A stretch of DNA of 64,000 nt from Nitrospira sp. CR1.3 (GTDB taxonomy: Bacteria; Nitrospirota; Nitrospiria; Nitrospirales; Nitrospiraceae), in contig WIAH01000005.1 in NCBI GenBank assembly GCA_014055525.1, positions 140,284 to 204,283 of the forward strand, given 5' to 3'. Below the pieces are notes generated by a model, which saw only the letters and a program-made list of their open reading frames with translations, had not been told where the DNA came from and searched no databases. Below, piece by piece: positions 33,630 through 42,708 of this stretch; within the stretch, counting starts at the first letter, position 1; every line of letters begins with the position of its first letter. The position numbers and the translations under genes are program-made.

Positions 33630-34364
33630 ATGACATTCAATGGCACCTATGTCGTCATCACTCTTCTGGATGTCAACGACAGGCAAGACATCGACGATCG
33701 AGCGGAAAGTCGCAGCTACATCGTCGCGGACCGGAAGTCCGGCAAGGCAATCATCATCGATGCGGTGATTGAAAATGTTGATCGAGATCTGCGGACAATC
33801 AAGGAGCTGGGCCTCACACTCGCATTTGCCGTCGAAACGCACATCCATGCAGACCACATCACCGGAGCCTCGATGATCAAGGATCGCAGCGGAGCGCAGA
33901 TCGTCTACGGCGGAGGAGCGGAATGCGTCGTGATCGGCGCCGACCTGTTCCTCCATGACGGGAAGGACCTTCACTTCGGCAATACCGTCATGAAGGCGCT
34001 TGCCACGCCAGGCCATACAGACAGTTGCACCAGCTATGTTCTCCCCGGGGCAGTGTTCACTGGTGATGCCATGTTCATACGAGGCAATGGCCGGACTGAT
34101 TTTCAGGGCGGCTCGCCGGAGAAGCTGTTCGACTCAGTCCGCAACAAGCTGTTTGCATTGCCCGATGACACGATCGTCTATCCCGGCCACGACTATAACG
34201 GCAGGGTGTCTTCCACGGTCGGCGAGGAAAAGCAATTCAACGAGCGCCTGAAGCTGTCGATCACGAAGGCCGCGTTTGTCGAGATCATGAACAACAGGAA
34301 GACGCCCCGCCCAGCGAAGATGGATATCGCCATCCCCGCTAACATGAAGGCGGGGCGCTCATAG
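33630..34364 (+). CDS. Persulfide dioxygenase-like metallo-beta-lactamase-fold protein (ETHE1 family)
   Basis: 244 residues. ETHIHADHITGA gives the HxHxDH metal motif, ATPGHTDSCTSYVL the next His, GDAMFIRGNGRTDFQGG the Asp and the ETHE1-type GRTDFQ sequence, and VYPGHDYNGRVSST the last His. ETHE1 enzymes oxidise glutathione persulfide to sulfite with a single iron. Sulfite could then be handled by the enzyme at 18243. A shorter C-terminal tail than in human ETHE1 is usual in bacteria. It is followed by a GYD-domain gene 46 bases downstream. Confidence 0.92.
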   Translation: MTFNGTYVVITLLDVNDRQDIDDRAESRSYIVADRKSGKAIIIDAVIENVDRDLRTIKELGLTLAFAVETHIHADHITGASMIKDRSGAQIVYGGGAECVVIGADLFLHDGKDLHFGNTVMKALATPGHTDSCTSYVLPGAVFTGDAMFIRGNGRTDFQGGSPEKLFDSVRNKLFALPDDTIVYPGHDYNGRVSSTVGEEKQFNERLKLSITKAAFVEIMNNRKTPRPAKMDIAIPANMKAGRS

Positions 34365-34409
34365 TTTCCCCCGTCACCTCATTCACCCTTTGCTTTTTGG
34401 GAGGACACC

Positions 34410-34703
34410 ATGGCGACATATCTCATGCTCCTCAACTGGACGGATCAGGGCATCAAGAACGTCAAGGAGTCGCCGAAGCGATTGGACGCGGCAAGAAAGC
34501 TGGCCAAAGACCTGGGCGGCGAGATCAAGACCGTCTATATGACGCAAGGAAACATCGATCTTGCTCTCATTGCCGAGTTGCCCAATGACGAGAAACTGGC
34601 AACCTTCGTGTTGAAACTCGGCTCCTTGGGAAATGTGAGGACCACCACGCTCAAGGCCTACACCGAGGAGGAATACCGGAAGATCATCGGCGGCCTCGAC
34701 TGA
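34410..34703 (+). CDS. GYD-domain protein
   Basis: 97 residues: MATYLMLLNWTDQGIKNVKESPKRLDAARKLAKDLGGEIKTVYMTQGNIDLALIAELPNDEKLATFVLKLGSLGNVRTTTLKAYTEEEY. The 'YxxLxxWTxQGIxxxKxSPxR' opening and the GxxDLALI strand are diagnostic of the GYD family, a ferredoxin-like dimeric fold of unknown role. Start after TTGGGAGGACACC; probably cotranscribed with the persulfide dioxygenase and the short gene at 34791. Confidence 0.88.
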   Translation: MATYLMLLNWTDQGIKNVKESPKRLDAARKLAKDLGGEIKTVYMTQGNIDLALIAELPNDEKLATFVLKLGSLGNVRTTTLKAYTEEEYRKIIGGLD

Positions 34704-34790
34704 AGCCGCTTGCAGGCCGGACAGACCCGTGCTCCTGAGCCGGCGGGGACAAACGAGAACCTTCATGTTTATCAAAGGGGGGACAGGACT

Positions 34791-34976
34791 ATGCGTTTCG
34801 TGAAGGTCAAGGACGAAGAACGTGCCGGCGAAGTGGCGATTAATCTCGACCTCGTCCGGGAAGCTCACTACGGAGGAGGACTGTTGCACCTCTATTTCGA
34901 GCGCAGTGCCGCGGCGCAGGATGATATGACCTTTACCGGAGAGAACGCCCAGAAGATCTGGGCCGCGATGGGTTGA
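34791..34976 (+). CDS. Very small hypothetical protein
   Basis: 61 residues, MRFVKVKDEERAGEVAINLDLVREAHYGGGLLHLYFERSA...DDMTFTGENAQKIWAAM. An alternating strand-helix pattern ends in a 'TGENAxKIWxAM' helix that recurs in short conserved proteins. AAGGGGGGACAGG precedes the ATG. It sits 87 bases after the GYD gene. No function known. Confidence 0.7.
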   Translation: MRFVKVKDEERAGEVAINLDLVREAHYGGGLLHLYFERSAAAQDDMTFTGENAQKIWAAMG

Positions 34977-35014
34977 CAGATCCGACGCATCGCAGCGGAG
35001 AGCACGGTTTCGTG

Positions 35015-35037
35015 CACATTTCGCTGCGCGGAGCAGG
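35015..35037 (+). repeat. Dispersed motif, copy 14 (diverged)
   Basis: CACATTTCGCTGCGCGGAGC then AGG, 38 bases past the preceding stop; the last copy seen going rightwards. Confidence 0.4.
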
Positions 35038-35130
35038 AAGCTGGTCGATATCGTGTATTTGATTCGCTTCGGCTTCGGACCAAAGAAGCAAAACCAAGCG
35101 AACAGCCTTCTTTTTGGAGACCGGCCCGCG

Positions 35131-35364
35131 TCAGCGACGAAGCAGGCCGCCGATGGAGATTCGGTACTCACAGGGTCGAACGGGCGTCAGCGAGACCCTT
35201 CCGATTCGGCTGAGTCGGTCCACCGACATGAACACCTGTGCCCAGCCGATTCCCGTGAGCGTGCTGAGGCCGTCCATCGATTGTGCGCCTTTGCTCTTGA
35301 GCACACCGAGCATTCTTCGGTCGACCGCCTGGGGAGTGGTGAACGGTTGGTTGTGAGTTCTCAT
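35131..35364 (-). CDS. Small winged-helix-like protein
   Basis: 77 residues, MRTHNQPFTTPQAVDRRMLGVLKSKGAQSMDGLSTLTGIGWAQVFMSVDRLSRIGRVSLTPVRPCEYRISI. The helix-loop-helix then strand pattern is a minimal winged helix, comparable in size to 25964-26173. GGAGGGGACC stands directly before the ATG at 35364; the longer frame upstream is unsupported. Presumed DNA-binding. Confidence 0.75.
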   Translation of the reverse strand: MRTHNQPFTTPQAVDRRMLGVLKSKGAQSMDGLSTLTGIGWAQVFMSVDRLSRIGRVSLTPVRPCEYRISIGGLLRR

Positions 35365-35516
35365 GGTCCCCTCCGTGGAAACAGAAAGGTGAGAAGCATT
35401 GTGGCGGATACGTATGTACATGCCTGTAAGTATGCGCGCTTCTTTCCTGCATGCAACGAATTCATGGAATTCTGCACAGGCTTTCTTCCGCCCCCTCAAG
35501 CCAGGAGAGGAGCGCC

Positions 35517-35993
35517 ATGAGCCATTGGCGGGACGCCGTCCGGGCGGCAACGCATGCCATCGGAGCGGCTATCCTGCTCCTGGGAACCGTGACGGGCTGT
35601 GATACCAATCGTGCTTCAGGGCCCTACTTCGACGACATCATCCATCCGCGTTTCGATGATACGGTCGTCTACTTTTATCGGGTAGCAGGGCCGGAGGTTC
35701 CGAAATCTTCGGATTGGATTTACGCGTTCAATAAGACCATTCGTCTCGACGACGGCGGGTATACTTTCCAAGTTGTCCCACCTGGCCGCTACCTTATCTC
35801 GCTGTACTCAAAGGCCGATGCCGACGATCTTTGGTTCGACTTGAAAGCTGGACAGACGGCCTTTTTCAAATGGGGCTACGTCAGTACGGGCGACAGGTAC
35901 GGGTCGAAAGTTATCCCGGTCGATCAAACCCAGGCCCTGAAGGAATTGCCCAACTGTCGGCTCATGCAATTAGATCCTGGCGGCAGGCCCTAG
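35517..35993 (+). CDS. DUF2846-like lipoprotein
   Basis: About 158 residues. ATHAIGAAILLLGTVTGC is a lipobox signal. DDTVVYFYRVAGPEVPKSSDWIYAFNKTIRLDDGGYTFQVVPPGRYLISLYSKADADDLWFDLKAGQTAFFKWGYVSTG has the 'VYxYR...G...xxPGxY' plan of DUF2846, a small beta domain of envelope proteins. The ATG at 35517 follows GGAGAGGAG. Confidence 0.8.
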   Translation: MSHWRDAVRAATHAIGAAILLLGTVTGCDTNRASGPYFDDIIHPRFDDTVVYFYRVAGPEVPKSSDWIYAFNKTIRLDDGGYTFQVVPPGRYLISLYSKADADDLWFDLKAGQTAFFKWGYVSTGDRYGSKVIPVDQTQALKELPNCRLMQLDPGGRP

Positions 35994-36096
35994 GCTCCCC
36001 ATAACAGCTCCGGCATAATTGCGTAAATTCGAACATCTAGGTACCGAGCTATTCCCTTGACGCCCCTTTCCCCACTTCTGTAACCTTCCTGAACTC

Positions 36097-37551
36097 ATGA
36101 AACGGACCGGAGCGTGGATACTGTTCGCTCTATTGAGCCTGATGCTCGGCTGCGAGTACGTCCGCCCCACCATGAACGCGCCGCTTCCCCGGTGGAATCC
36201 GGAGCACGGGTATCGCTTCGCTAATCTCCCACCTTCCGTGGGGAGCAACACAAACAGTCTCTTCGTGGTGGCCTCGTTCTCCGGCGGCGGCGCGCGGGCC
36301 TCGACGCTGGCCTATGGCGTGTTGCGTGAACTCGCCAGAACGCCGATCGTGTGGGAAGGCTATCGAAAGCGCCTCATCGACGAGCTCACCATCATCAATG
36401 CCCTGTCGGGCGGCAGCTTCACAGCCGCATACTACGCCCTGTATCACGACCGCATTTTTCATGACTTCGAGTATCGCTTTCTTCGAAAAGACTGGGAGAG
36501 CGAATTGCGCGGGCGGATCCTCCGGTCCCCCAGCAATTGGGTCCGGCTCTGGTCTCCCTACTTCGGCCGCGCCCATATCTTTTCCGAACTCCTGGACGAG
36601 GCCCTGTTCGAAGGAGCCACGTTCAATGATCTCGTCTCCAGCGATCAGCGGCCGATCATCTTCATTCATGCTTCCGACATGGCCACCGTCTCTCGATTCG
36701 AATTCAATCAACGGCAGTTCGATCTGATCTGTTCCGACCTCAGCAAACTGCCGCTCTCCGTCGCAACCGCCTCTTCAAGCGCGCTCCCGCTGGTCCTCAG
36801 CCCCATCTCACTGAAGAACTACGCCGGCCACTGTGGATTTCATCCGCCGTCGTACCTGACAGCGGAGAAGCACACGTCCTGGGGCCGTCGGCGCGCGACC
36901 GAGTTGCGATCGTACCTCGATTCCGAAAAGCGTCCGTACATCCATCTGTTGGACGGTGGGCTCGCCGACAACATCGGCATGCGCAGCGTGTTGGAGCTCT
37001 CCGCGCTCGTTGAGAACCTCGAATCCTCGTTCGAAGTGCTTGGAGTCAAACAGATCCGAAAACTCGTTTACCTGATGGTGAGCGCCGAAACTCATCCGGA
37101 TGTCAATCAGTACAAGCTGGATGAAATTCCCAGCCTCGAACGGGTGGTGAACGCCCTGGTCGACATCCCGATCAACCGGTATTCCGACGACACCTTCGAG
37201 CTGATGGGTCAGGCCGTCACGCAATGGCGGGCACAATTACGCCAGCGGGCTCGAACTGATACGAGCGTGTTCACGCCCGACGCCGATATTTACTTCATCA
37301 ATGCCAGCTTGTCGGAGTTGGAGGACCCGGACGAGCAGGCGCGCCTCATGAAGATTCCTACGAATCTGGCGCTGACCGATGATCAGATCGACCACCTGCT
37401 CCTGGCCGCGTCCAAGCTCATCCGGAACGACAAAGATTTTCAACGGCTCCTGCGGGACTTGGAGGAGGAAGCCGCAAGAACTCCACTGATCTCGCAATCG
37501 GCGGATGCATTGCCGAAGGACAGCGCCGCTTCGCCCGGCCAGTTACCATAG
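36097..37551 (+). CDS. Patatin-like phospholipase lipoprotein
   Basis: 484 residues. MKRTGAWILFALLSLMLGC is a lipoprotein signal. VVASFSGGGARASTLAYGVLREL carries the oxyanion GGGxR loop, NALSGGSFTAAYYALY holds the GxSxG nucleophile serine, and LLDGGLADNIGMRSVLEL the DGG aspartate of the Ser-Asp dyad. This predicts a surface or periplasm-facing lipase/phospholipase. The C-terminal 200 residues have no recognised domain. Monocistronic. Confidence 0.9.
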   Translation: MKRTGAWILFALLSLMLGCEYVRPTMNAPLPRWNPEHGYRFANLPPSVGSNTNSLFVVASFSGGGARASTLAYGVLRELARTPIVWEGYRKRLIDELTIINALSGGSFTAAYYALYHDRIFHDFEYRFLRKDWESELRGRILRSPSNWVRLWSPYFGRAHIFSELLDEALFEGATFNDLVSSDQRPIIFIHASDMATVSRFEFNQRQFDLICSDLSKLPLSVATASSSALPLVLSPISLKNYAGHCGFHPPSYLTAEKHTSWGRRRATELRSYLDSEKRPYIHLLDGGLADNIGMRSVLELSALVENLESSFEVLGVKQIRKLVYLMVSAETHPDVNQYKLDEIPSLERVVNALVDIPINRYSDDTFELMGQAVTQWRAQLRQRARTDTSVFTPDADIYFINASLSELEDPDEQARLMKIPTNLALTDDQIDHLLLAASKLIRNDKDFQRLLRDLEEEAARTPLISQSADALPKDSAASPGQLP

Positions 37552-37700
37552 CCAAACAGGCCGAGGCGGCGAAACAGCGCGAAATGCGGCGCACGAAGAG
37601 CGAGGCGGAGGCGAAGGCCAATGCCGAGATGAACAAGTACCTGACGGACGCGCAGCGGAAGGCCCTGGGTATGCCACCGGCCGGCGGTCCGGCGCCGAAA
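37552..37700 (+). pseudogene. Possible gene remnant (coiled-coil tail)
   Basis: A frame open across the patatin stop reads IAKQAEAAKQREMRRTKSE, AEAKANAEMNKYLTDAQRKALGMPPAGGPAPK before entering the REP-like hairpin at 37701. The composition and the 'YLTDAQRKALGMPP' ending look protein-like rather than random, but no start or family is evident. Confidence 0.3.
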
Positions 37701-37733
37701 GTGGAGCCCCACGGCTTGACAGCCGTGGTCCCT
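37701..37733. repeat. REP-like hairpin identical to 22330-22362
   Basis: A 33-base unit containing CCACGGCTTGACAGCCGTGG, base for base the same as the first hairpin at 22330 despite 15 kb of separation. Confidence 0.85.
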
Positions 37734-37768
37734 AAGGGCGCCCGTTGGCTTCAACGTAGAGCGGACAT

Positions 37769-38221
37769 TCAGCCCCGCATCGCCTTCTCGAAGAACAGCC
37801 CGCGGTTGATGTCGCCGATACTGAGCATTCCGACCAGCAGACCCTTGTCGACAACGGGGATGCGCCGGAAGTTTTTGAGCCCCATGTACGAGGCCGCTTC
37901 CAGAATGGGATCGTGAGGCGCCACCGTAAGGGGGTTCCGGCTCATAATCTCTTCGACTTTTCTACCGAGCGCCTCGGGATAGCCCTCCTCCATCTCGACG
38001 AAATCCCGGCTGTGCACGTTGTCGTGAATGTAGTCCCCAAGGTTGGGATAGAGCGGCAGCAGAACGTCGCGCAATGTGACCATCCCGATGAGCCTGGCCT
38101 CCCCCTCGACCACCGGGATCGCTCCGCAGTTGCGGTTCATCATTTTCACCACCACCGACCGAACGGTATCAGTCTTTCTGGCGGTGACGAGCCCGGTTGA
38201 CATGACTTCATGGACCAGCAT
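37769..38221 (-). CDS. CBS-domain pair protein
   Basis: About 150 residues. VHEVMSTGLVTARKTDTVRSVVVKMMNRNCGAIPVVEGEARLIGMVTLRDVLLPLY is CBS 1; VEEIMSRNPLTVAPHDPILEAASYMGLKNFRRIPVVDKGLLVGMLSIGDINRGLFF is CBS 2. A tyrosine-rich loop (YIHDNVHSRDFVEMEEGYPEALGRK) separates them. The ATG at 38221 has AAGGAGG upstream; the open frame up to 38386 is not conserved. Role: nucleotide-sensing module without a fused effector. Confidence 0.9.
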   Translation of the reverse strand: MLVHEVMSTGLVTARKTDTVRSVVVKMMNRNCGAIPVVEGEARLIGMVTLRDVLLPLYPNLGDYIHDNVHSRDFVEMEEGYPEALGRKVEEIMSRNPLTVAPHDPILEAASYMGLKNFRRIPVVDKGLLVGMLSIGDINRGLFFEKAMRG

Positions 38222-38399
38222 GGCGGCCTCCTTGTCTTCAATACCGCGAACCGCTTCGGGTTGTCGAATCGTCCCCGCGTAAAACAGCACGGGCGACCCT
38301 GCAGCGTTAAAATGGAGAGGTCGCCCGTGAGTGGCGCTTGGGACGCCGAACGTTATGTTGTCTGTTGATTCTGAAGACCCGTACAAGGATGGGGTCTCT
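38222..38399. other. Upstream region of the putative RNA
   Basis: No gene. A hairpin GACCC...GGGTC (38377-38397) immediately precedes the RNA and may belong to it. No clear promoter pair was found. Confidence 0.4.
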
Positions 38400-38575
38400 G
38401 GCAGCTTGTCAGGGGAAGAACGACTTGATCCCAGGCGCTTGTGTTCCTCACGCTGGCCTGGGCTCTCCGCGATGGCTCATCGAACTTTCTGTTTCCCTTA
38501 CGCGGGAAAGCGACAGCCGATGAAGAACCGGCTAGCGTGACTGACAAGATGCCCGCCCATGACTCGGCGGGCCTT
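38400..38575 (+). ncRNA. Putative structured non-coding RNA with its own terminator
   Basis: The ends 38400-38412 and 38541-38553 pair over 12 of 13 positions (GGCAGCTTGTCAG with CTGACAAGATGCC). Inside lie four hairpins: CCCAGGC/GCCTGGG (38430-38462, with a further GTG/CAC inner stem), CGATG/CATCG (38470-38482), TTTCCC/GGGAAA (38492-38509) and AGCCG/CGGCT (38515-38533). A GCCCGCC/GGCGGGC hairpin followed by CTTTG ends it. No long frame crosses it credibly. The branched shape is unlike RNase P, SRP or tmRNA signatures that I know; class unassigned. Confidence 0.5.
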
Positions 38576-38576
38576 T
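38551..38576 (+). terminator. Probable intrinsic terminator
   Basis: A 7-base-pair GC stem GCCCGCC/GGCGGGC with an 8-base loop followed by CTTTGT. It ends the putative RNA; its left arm shares 3 bases with the RNA's closing stem, so the two structures would compete. Confidence 0.6.
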
Positions 38577-38905
38577 GTGGTCCGGTGGATTCAGGTCTTC
38601 CATTTCCACCTTCTCCTTGATTCGGAATGACTGGAGGGGACCAGCCTTCGCACGCTTTTCCCTTTACGCCTCTTCGCTGAACCTGTCAACTGGGGGAATC
38701 AAGAAATTTTCTTGCGCTCCTCAGCATGACCCAGCATAACCCGTGCCATTGACTGGGCTCTTTGGTCTGTCTAGTCTATTTGGCAGTCCTGGTTCTGAGG
38801 ACGAGATAAACGAAAGAGACGTGCGGAACCGGACAGAACAACAGTATCCGGAGGCGCGTCCATCGTCATGTCAACAAGCCCGAACCTTTAAGAGAGAGCA
38901 TTATC
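38577..38905. other. Gene-free stretch before the Sel1 lipoprotein
   Basis: No supported gene or strong repeat. The part near 38690-38800 is the likely promoter region of the Sel1-repeat gene, but no pair of boxes is convincing. Confidence 0.4.
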
Positions 38906-39505
38906 ATGTCACGACGATTGAGCCTCCCCTACGCGCTGTCGATCCTGTGCCTTGCTTTTTCCTCCTGCGCTGAGCTTGAGACTCCGGTCAACGGCTCCAG
39001 CAGCCAAAACCGTCACAATGAGGACCAAGCGGCGGTAGTCGAACTCCGCAAGTCTGCCGAGGAAGGGAACGCGGATGCCCAAAACAAACTCGGCATGCTC
39101 TATAGTGAAGGCAGAGGCGTCCCCCAAGACTATGTGCAGGCGAAGCAATGGTTCGAAAAGGCCGCAGAGCAGGGTCACGCGGGGGCCCAGGTCAACCTCG
39201 GAACATTGTACTTTCACGGGCACGGCGCTCCGGAAAGCGAGCAGATGGCGCTCTCCTGGTTCCGCCGGGCCGCAGACCAGAGGGATCCGCTTGCCTTTGC
39301 CAAACTCGGACTCATGTATGCCCAAGGACGAGGCGTGCCCCAGGACTTTGTCCAGGCCCACATGTGGTACAACCTCTCGGCGGCGCACGGAGAGAAGCGG
39401 GCATCCGAGCTTCGCGATACCTTGGCGAAGCAGATGACTCCGGCTCAGCTGGCCGAGGCGCAGAGACTGGCGCGGGAGTGGACGCCGAAACGGAAGCAGC
39501 TATGA
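38906..39505 (+). CDS. Sel1-repeat lipoprotein
   Basis: 199 residues. LPYALSILCLAFSSC is a lipobox signal. Three Sel1-like repeats follow: EEGNADAQNKLGMLYSEGRGVPQDYVQAKQWFEKAAEQG, HAGAQVNLGTLYFHGHGAPESEQMALSWFRRAADQ, and DPLAFAKLGLMYAQGRGVPQDFVQAHMWYNLSAAHGEK, each with the G-x-x-Y-x-x-G-x-G-V core. A final basic helix has the MTPAQLAEAQRLAREW pattern usual after Sel1 repeats. Envelope-anchored protein-protein scaffold. Confidence 0.9.
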   Translation: MSRRLSLPYALSILCLAFSSCAELETPVNGSSSQNRHNEDQAAVVELRKSAEEGNADAQNKLGMLYSEGRGVPQDYVQAKQWFEKAAEQGHAGAQVNLGTLYFHGHGAPESEQMALSWFRRAADQRDPLAFAKLGLMYAQGRGVPQDFVQAHMWYNLSAAHGEKRASELRDTLAKQMTPAQLAEAQRLAREWTPKRKQL

Positions 39506-39511
39506 ATGCGC

Positions 39512-40351
39512 TCACTCGGACTGATAGAGGCGCACAGCCTTGGCCAGGTTTTCCGGCGTGCCGATGTCGAGATGTGCGGCATCGGGGAATTTCACGCTTT
39601 GAATCGAGAGTCCCGCTTTCAGCGCGGCCTGCAATACGACGCCGACCGCCAGGTCGCCGCCCGGATCGTTGGCCTTGCTGGTCAAACGACCGAGATCACG
39701 CCTGGTGTCCTCGGCGCGGAGGTACCGGTGTAAGAACTCCGAGAAGAGCGGAGTCCAGACTGCAAAATCCCATCCGTACGTCAGCGTCGTAGCGGCCGGT
39801 TTCATGACGATGGCGCGGACCAAGCCGTCCTCTTCGGCATCGACCATATCCCAGCTCCGCGGATCTTCGACAGGGTGCAGGCCTAGAACGACATCAGCCC
39901 TCGTGTGTTCCTGCTTGCCGATCAATAGGCTGTAGGCGTCGCTCGGCCCGAATAAAATATCTGGAAATCCGAAAGCGATCCGGTACTGCGCCACAAAGGG
40001 ATAGGCGCGATCGATGGTATCCGGCGGCCCGAGCGATCCGGGAATCACCACATAGGCGAGCGACATTCCGACCGCTTCTCCCTCTCGGAAATAGTTCGGG
40101 ATGTCCCATTTCCCTTCCCGAATGACGAAGTAGGTTTTGGCAATGCCCGCGGCCCTGAATTTGTCCAAGAGATACTGCGCCGCAACCTTGGGTCTGGGAG
40201 TCCCGCTCCTTTCGTCTCTGCTGAAACCGACAGGAAACAGTTCCTTGCTGCAGGGAAAGGGCTGAAGCCGCTTGGCGAGACCGGCCGCCGGGACGAGTCC
40301 CACCACTTCGGGCAGGCCATTATGCGATCCGGCAAGTGAGGAAGCAGTCAT
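39512..40351 (-). CDS. Nucleotidyltransferase of the sugar-nucleotide synthesis type
   Basis: 279 residues. VGLVPAAGLAKRLQPFPCSKELFPVG is the N-terminal nucleotide-binding signature (GxGxRxxPxTxxxPKxLxPV) with small changes. AFGFPDILFGPSDAYSLLIG provides the metal-binding Asp strand and FPDAAHLDIGTPENLAKAVRLY the C-terminal sugar strand. It probably transfers NMP to a sugar-1-phosphate for polysaccharide synthesis; the AKRLQPFP and DxFxxG changes make the sugar uncertain. It converges with the Sel1 gene with a 6-base gap and is divergent from NfeD. Confidence 0.88.
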   Translation of the reverse strand: MTASSLAGSHNGLPEVVGLVPAAGLAKRLQPFPCSKELFPVGFSRDERSGTPRPKVAAQYLLDKFRAAGIAKTYFVIREGKWDIPNYFREGEAVGMSLAYVVIPGSLGPPDTIDRAYPFVAQYRIAFGFPDILFGPSDAYSLLIGKQEHTRADVVLGLHPVEDPRSWDMVDAEEDGLVRAIVMKPAATTLTYGWDFAVWTPLFSEFLHRYLRAEDTRRDLGRLTSKANDPGGDLAVGVVLQAALKAGLSIQSVKFPDAAHLDIGTPENLAKAVRLYQSE

Positions 40352-40534
40352 CGGGGCAGCATTATCTCCGGTTTCTTCCTGAAAGCCAATACGATTGCGA
40401 CCAGTGCCAGCCCGCCGTTGAATGAAATCCGGACAGCCTCCCCGCCTGGCCTTCCTTGACAGGGTTTTGCGCGGCTCGTAAGCTGCATTTGCCTGATCGC
40501 TCCCCTGTTTCCCAGCTTGCGAGGGGACTTTTCA

Positions 40535-41869
40535 ATGAAGGCCCTCGATAGCCGCTCCCATCGGCCGCCGCTTGCTCCGGTCGTCGCAACTCTGGCATTC
40601 CTCACCGCTCTATTGACGGGAGGGCCTGCGGCGAGAGCCGAGCCGTTCGTCGTCCTCGCCACCTATGACGGCGTCATCAACCCGGTCTCCGCCGAATATC
40701 TCCATGATGCGCTCACCTCGGCCCAAGAGAGCGGGGCCCAGGCATTGATTATCCGCCTCAACACTCCCGGCGGCCTCGACAGCTCGATGCGGCTCATCAT
40801 CAAAGACATCACCGGCGCCGCCGTTCCCGTGGTCGTCTACGTGGCTCCGTCCAGCGGACGGGCCGCCTCCGCCGGCGTCTTCATCACGCTCGCCGCGCAT
40901 GTGGCGGCAATGGCTCCCGGAACAAATATCGGGGCCGCCCACCCCGTCGCCATGGGCGGGCAAGAAATGGACAAGGAGATGAAGGAAAAGGTCGAGAACG
41001 ACTCTGTCGCCTATATCAAGTCGATCGCCGAGCAACGGAAACGGAACGCGGCCTGGGCGGAGGATGCGGTCCGCAAAAGCCTGTCCGTCACGGAGCGGGA
41101 GGCCTTGAAGTTGAAGATCATCGATCTGGTCGTCGACGACGTGCCGGCCCTGCTGAAGCAATTGGACGGGCGCACCGTCACTCTTCAAACCGGCCAGGCG
41201 GTGTTGCGCACGGCAGCGGCGACCTTGCGCGAGTTCCCGATGGGGCTTCGCTTGGAATTTCTCAAGGCGCTTAGCGATCCGAACATCGCCTATCTCCTCA
41301 TGACGATCGGCACCGTTGGACTCATGGCAGAGCTGTACAATCCCGGCGCGATTCTGCCGGGCATCGTCGGCGCCATCAGCCTGATCATGGCGTTCTATTC
41401 CTTCCAATCGCTCCCGGTGAATTATGCAGGCGTCCTGTTGTTTCTGCTCGGGATCGTCTTCTTCGTTTTGGAAGCCACCGTTACCAGTTACGGTTTGCTG
41501 GCCATCGGTGGAATTGTCTCGATGCTTCTCGGGTCGGTGATGCTGATCAAGACCGATGTCGAGTTCCTCCGGATTTCCTGGTCCGTCATCCTTCCGGTCG
41601 TGGGACTGGCCGCCCTCTTCTCGCTCTTGATCGTGGGGATGGGCGTCCGGGCCATGCGTCGCCCGCCGGCGACCGGCCGCGAGGAAATGGTCGGGCTCGT
41701 CGGGATCGTCAGGACGGCGCTGACTCCTCATGGACAAGTGGCCGTCCATGGAGAACTCTGGGAGGCAATCAGCGAGCACCCTCTCCAGCCGGGCGACGAA
41801 GCGGAAGTCACCAGCGTCGATGGCCTGCGTCTACGCGTCAAACCCCTCTCCGCACAGAAAGAGGTCTGA
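40535..41869 (+). CDS. NfeD-family membrane serine protease
   Basis: About 444 residues. Signal segment [21 protein letters not shown]. The ClpP-like protease domain has [55 protein letters not shown] (catalytic Ser in the SAG stretch) and [14 protein letters not shown] with the downstream Lys region. Four transmembrane segments (about 255-360) and a C-terminal NfeD OB-fold ([26 protein letters not shown]) follow. It cuts stomatin-type partners; the slipin gene starts one base after its stop. Operon for membrane-domain organisation. Confidence 0.95.
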   Translation: MKALDSRSHRPPLAPVVATLAFLTALLTGGPAARAEPFVVLATYDGVINPVSAEYLHDALTSAQESGAQALIIRLNTPGGLDSSMRLIIKDITGAAVPVVVYVAPSSGRAASAGVFITLAAHVAAMAPGTNIGAAHPVAMGGQEMDKEMKEKVENDSVAYIKSIAEQRKRNAAWAEDAVRKSLSVTEREALKLKIIDLVVDDVPALLKQLDGRTVTLQTGQAVLRTAAATLREFPMGLRLEFLKALSDPNIAYLLMTIGTVGLMAELYNPGAILPGIVGAISLIMAFYSFQSLPVNYAGVLLFLLGIVFFVLEATVTSYGLLAIGGIVSMLLGSVMLIKTDVEFLRISWSVILPVVGLAALFSLLIVGMGVRAMRRPPATGREEMVGLVGIVRTALTPHGQVAVHGELWEAISEHPLQPGDEAEVTSVDGLRLRVKPLSAQKEV

Positions 41870-41870
41870 T

Positions 41871-42644
41871 ATGCTCTTTAGCCCGTTTGCGATCCTCATT
41901 CTCGGAGCCGTCCTCATCCTGATGGGATTCAATGTCCTCAGGGAATACGAGCGCGGCGTGATCTTTCGGTGGGGCCGACTCGCCCGCGGACTCGTCGGCG
42001 GGAACGGTCCCGGCGTGGTGATCATCATCCCGTTCATCGACAAGCTGGTTCGCGTCAGTCTGCGGACTGTGGCCATGGACGTGCCTCCGCAGGATGTCAT
42101 CACGAAGGACAACGTCACCGTCAAGGTGAACGCGGTCATCTACTTCCGGGTCGTGGACCAGGAGCGGGCCATCATTCAGGTTGAAGACTATCTCTACGCC
42201 ACCTCCATGATGTCTCAGACGACTCTCCGCAGCGTGCTGGGGCAGAGCCAGCTCGACGATCTGCTGTCGAAGCGCGAGCAGATCAATGCCGACCTGCAAC
42301 GGATCATCGATCAGCAGACGGAGCCCTGGGGTGTCAAAGTCACGGCTGTGGAAGTGAAGAACGTGGACCTGCCGCAGGAAATGCAACGGGCCATCGCGCG
42401 CCAGGCGGAAGCGGAGCGCGAACGCCGCGCCAAGATTATCCATGCCGAGGGGGAATTCGAAGCCTCCAGGCGTCTGGCCGACGCCGCCGATGTGATCAGT
42501 CGAAACCCGGCCGCGCTGCAGCTCCGCTACCTGCAGACGCTGGTCGAGATCGCGGCGGAGAAGAATTCGACGACCATCTTTCCGATCCCCATCGACACCA
42601 TCGCCCCCTTCCTCAAAACATTGGGCAGGCAGGCGGAACCGTAA
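41871..42644 (+). CDS. Slipin / stomatin-like SPFH protein
   Basis: About 257 residues. One N-terminal transmembrane segment ([18 protein letters not shown]), then the SPFH/band 7 domain ([14 protein letters not shown] ... [27 protein letters not shown]) and a helical tail ([36 protein letters not shown]) that builds oligomeric rings. This is the partner and substrate of NfeD proteases. Cotranscribed with 40535-41869. Confidence 0.95.
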   Translation: MLFSPFAILILGAVLILMGFNVLREYERGVIFRWGRLARGLVGGNGPGVVIIIPFIDKLVRVSLRTVAMDVPPQDVITKDNVTVKVNAVIYFRVVDQERAIIQVEDYLYATSMMSQTTLRSVLGQSQLDDLLSKREQINADLQRIIDQQTEPWGVKVTAVEVKNVDLPQEMQRAIARQAEAERERRAKIIHAEGEFEASRRLADAADVISRNPAALQLRYLQTLVEIAAEKNSTTIFPIPIDTIAPFLKTLGRQAEP

Positions 42645-42708
42645 GGCGAAATGATGTTCGCCTATTGTATTCAGCCGCTGGAGGGGACGCAATCACAACC
42701 CCCCTCGG

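Noticed and set aside
40610..41779. 389-codon minus-strand frame opposite NfeD
   Set aside because: His/Asp/Arg-rich antisense shadow of the NfeD gene with no family resemblance.
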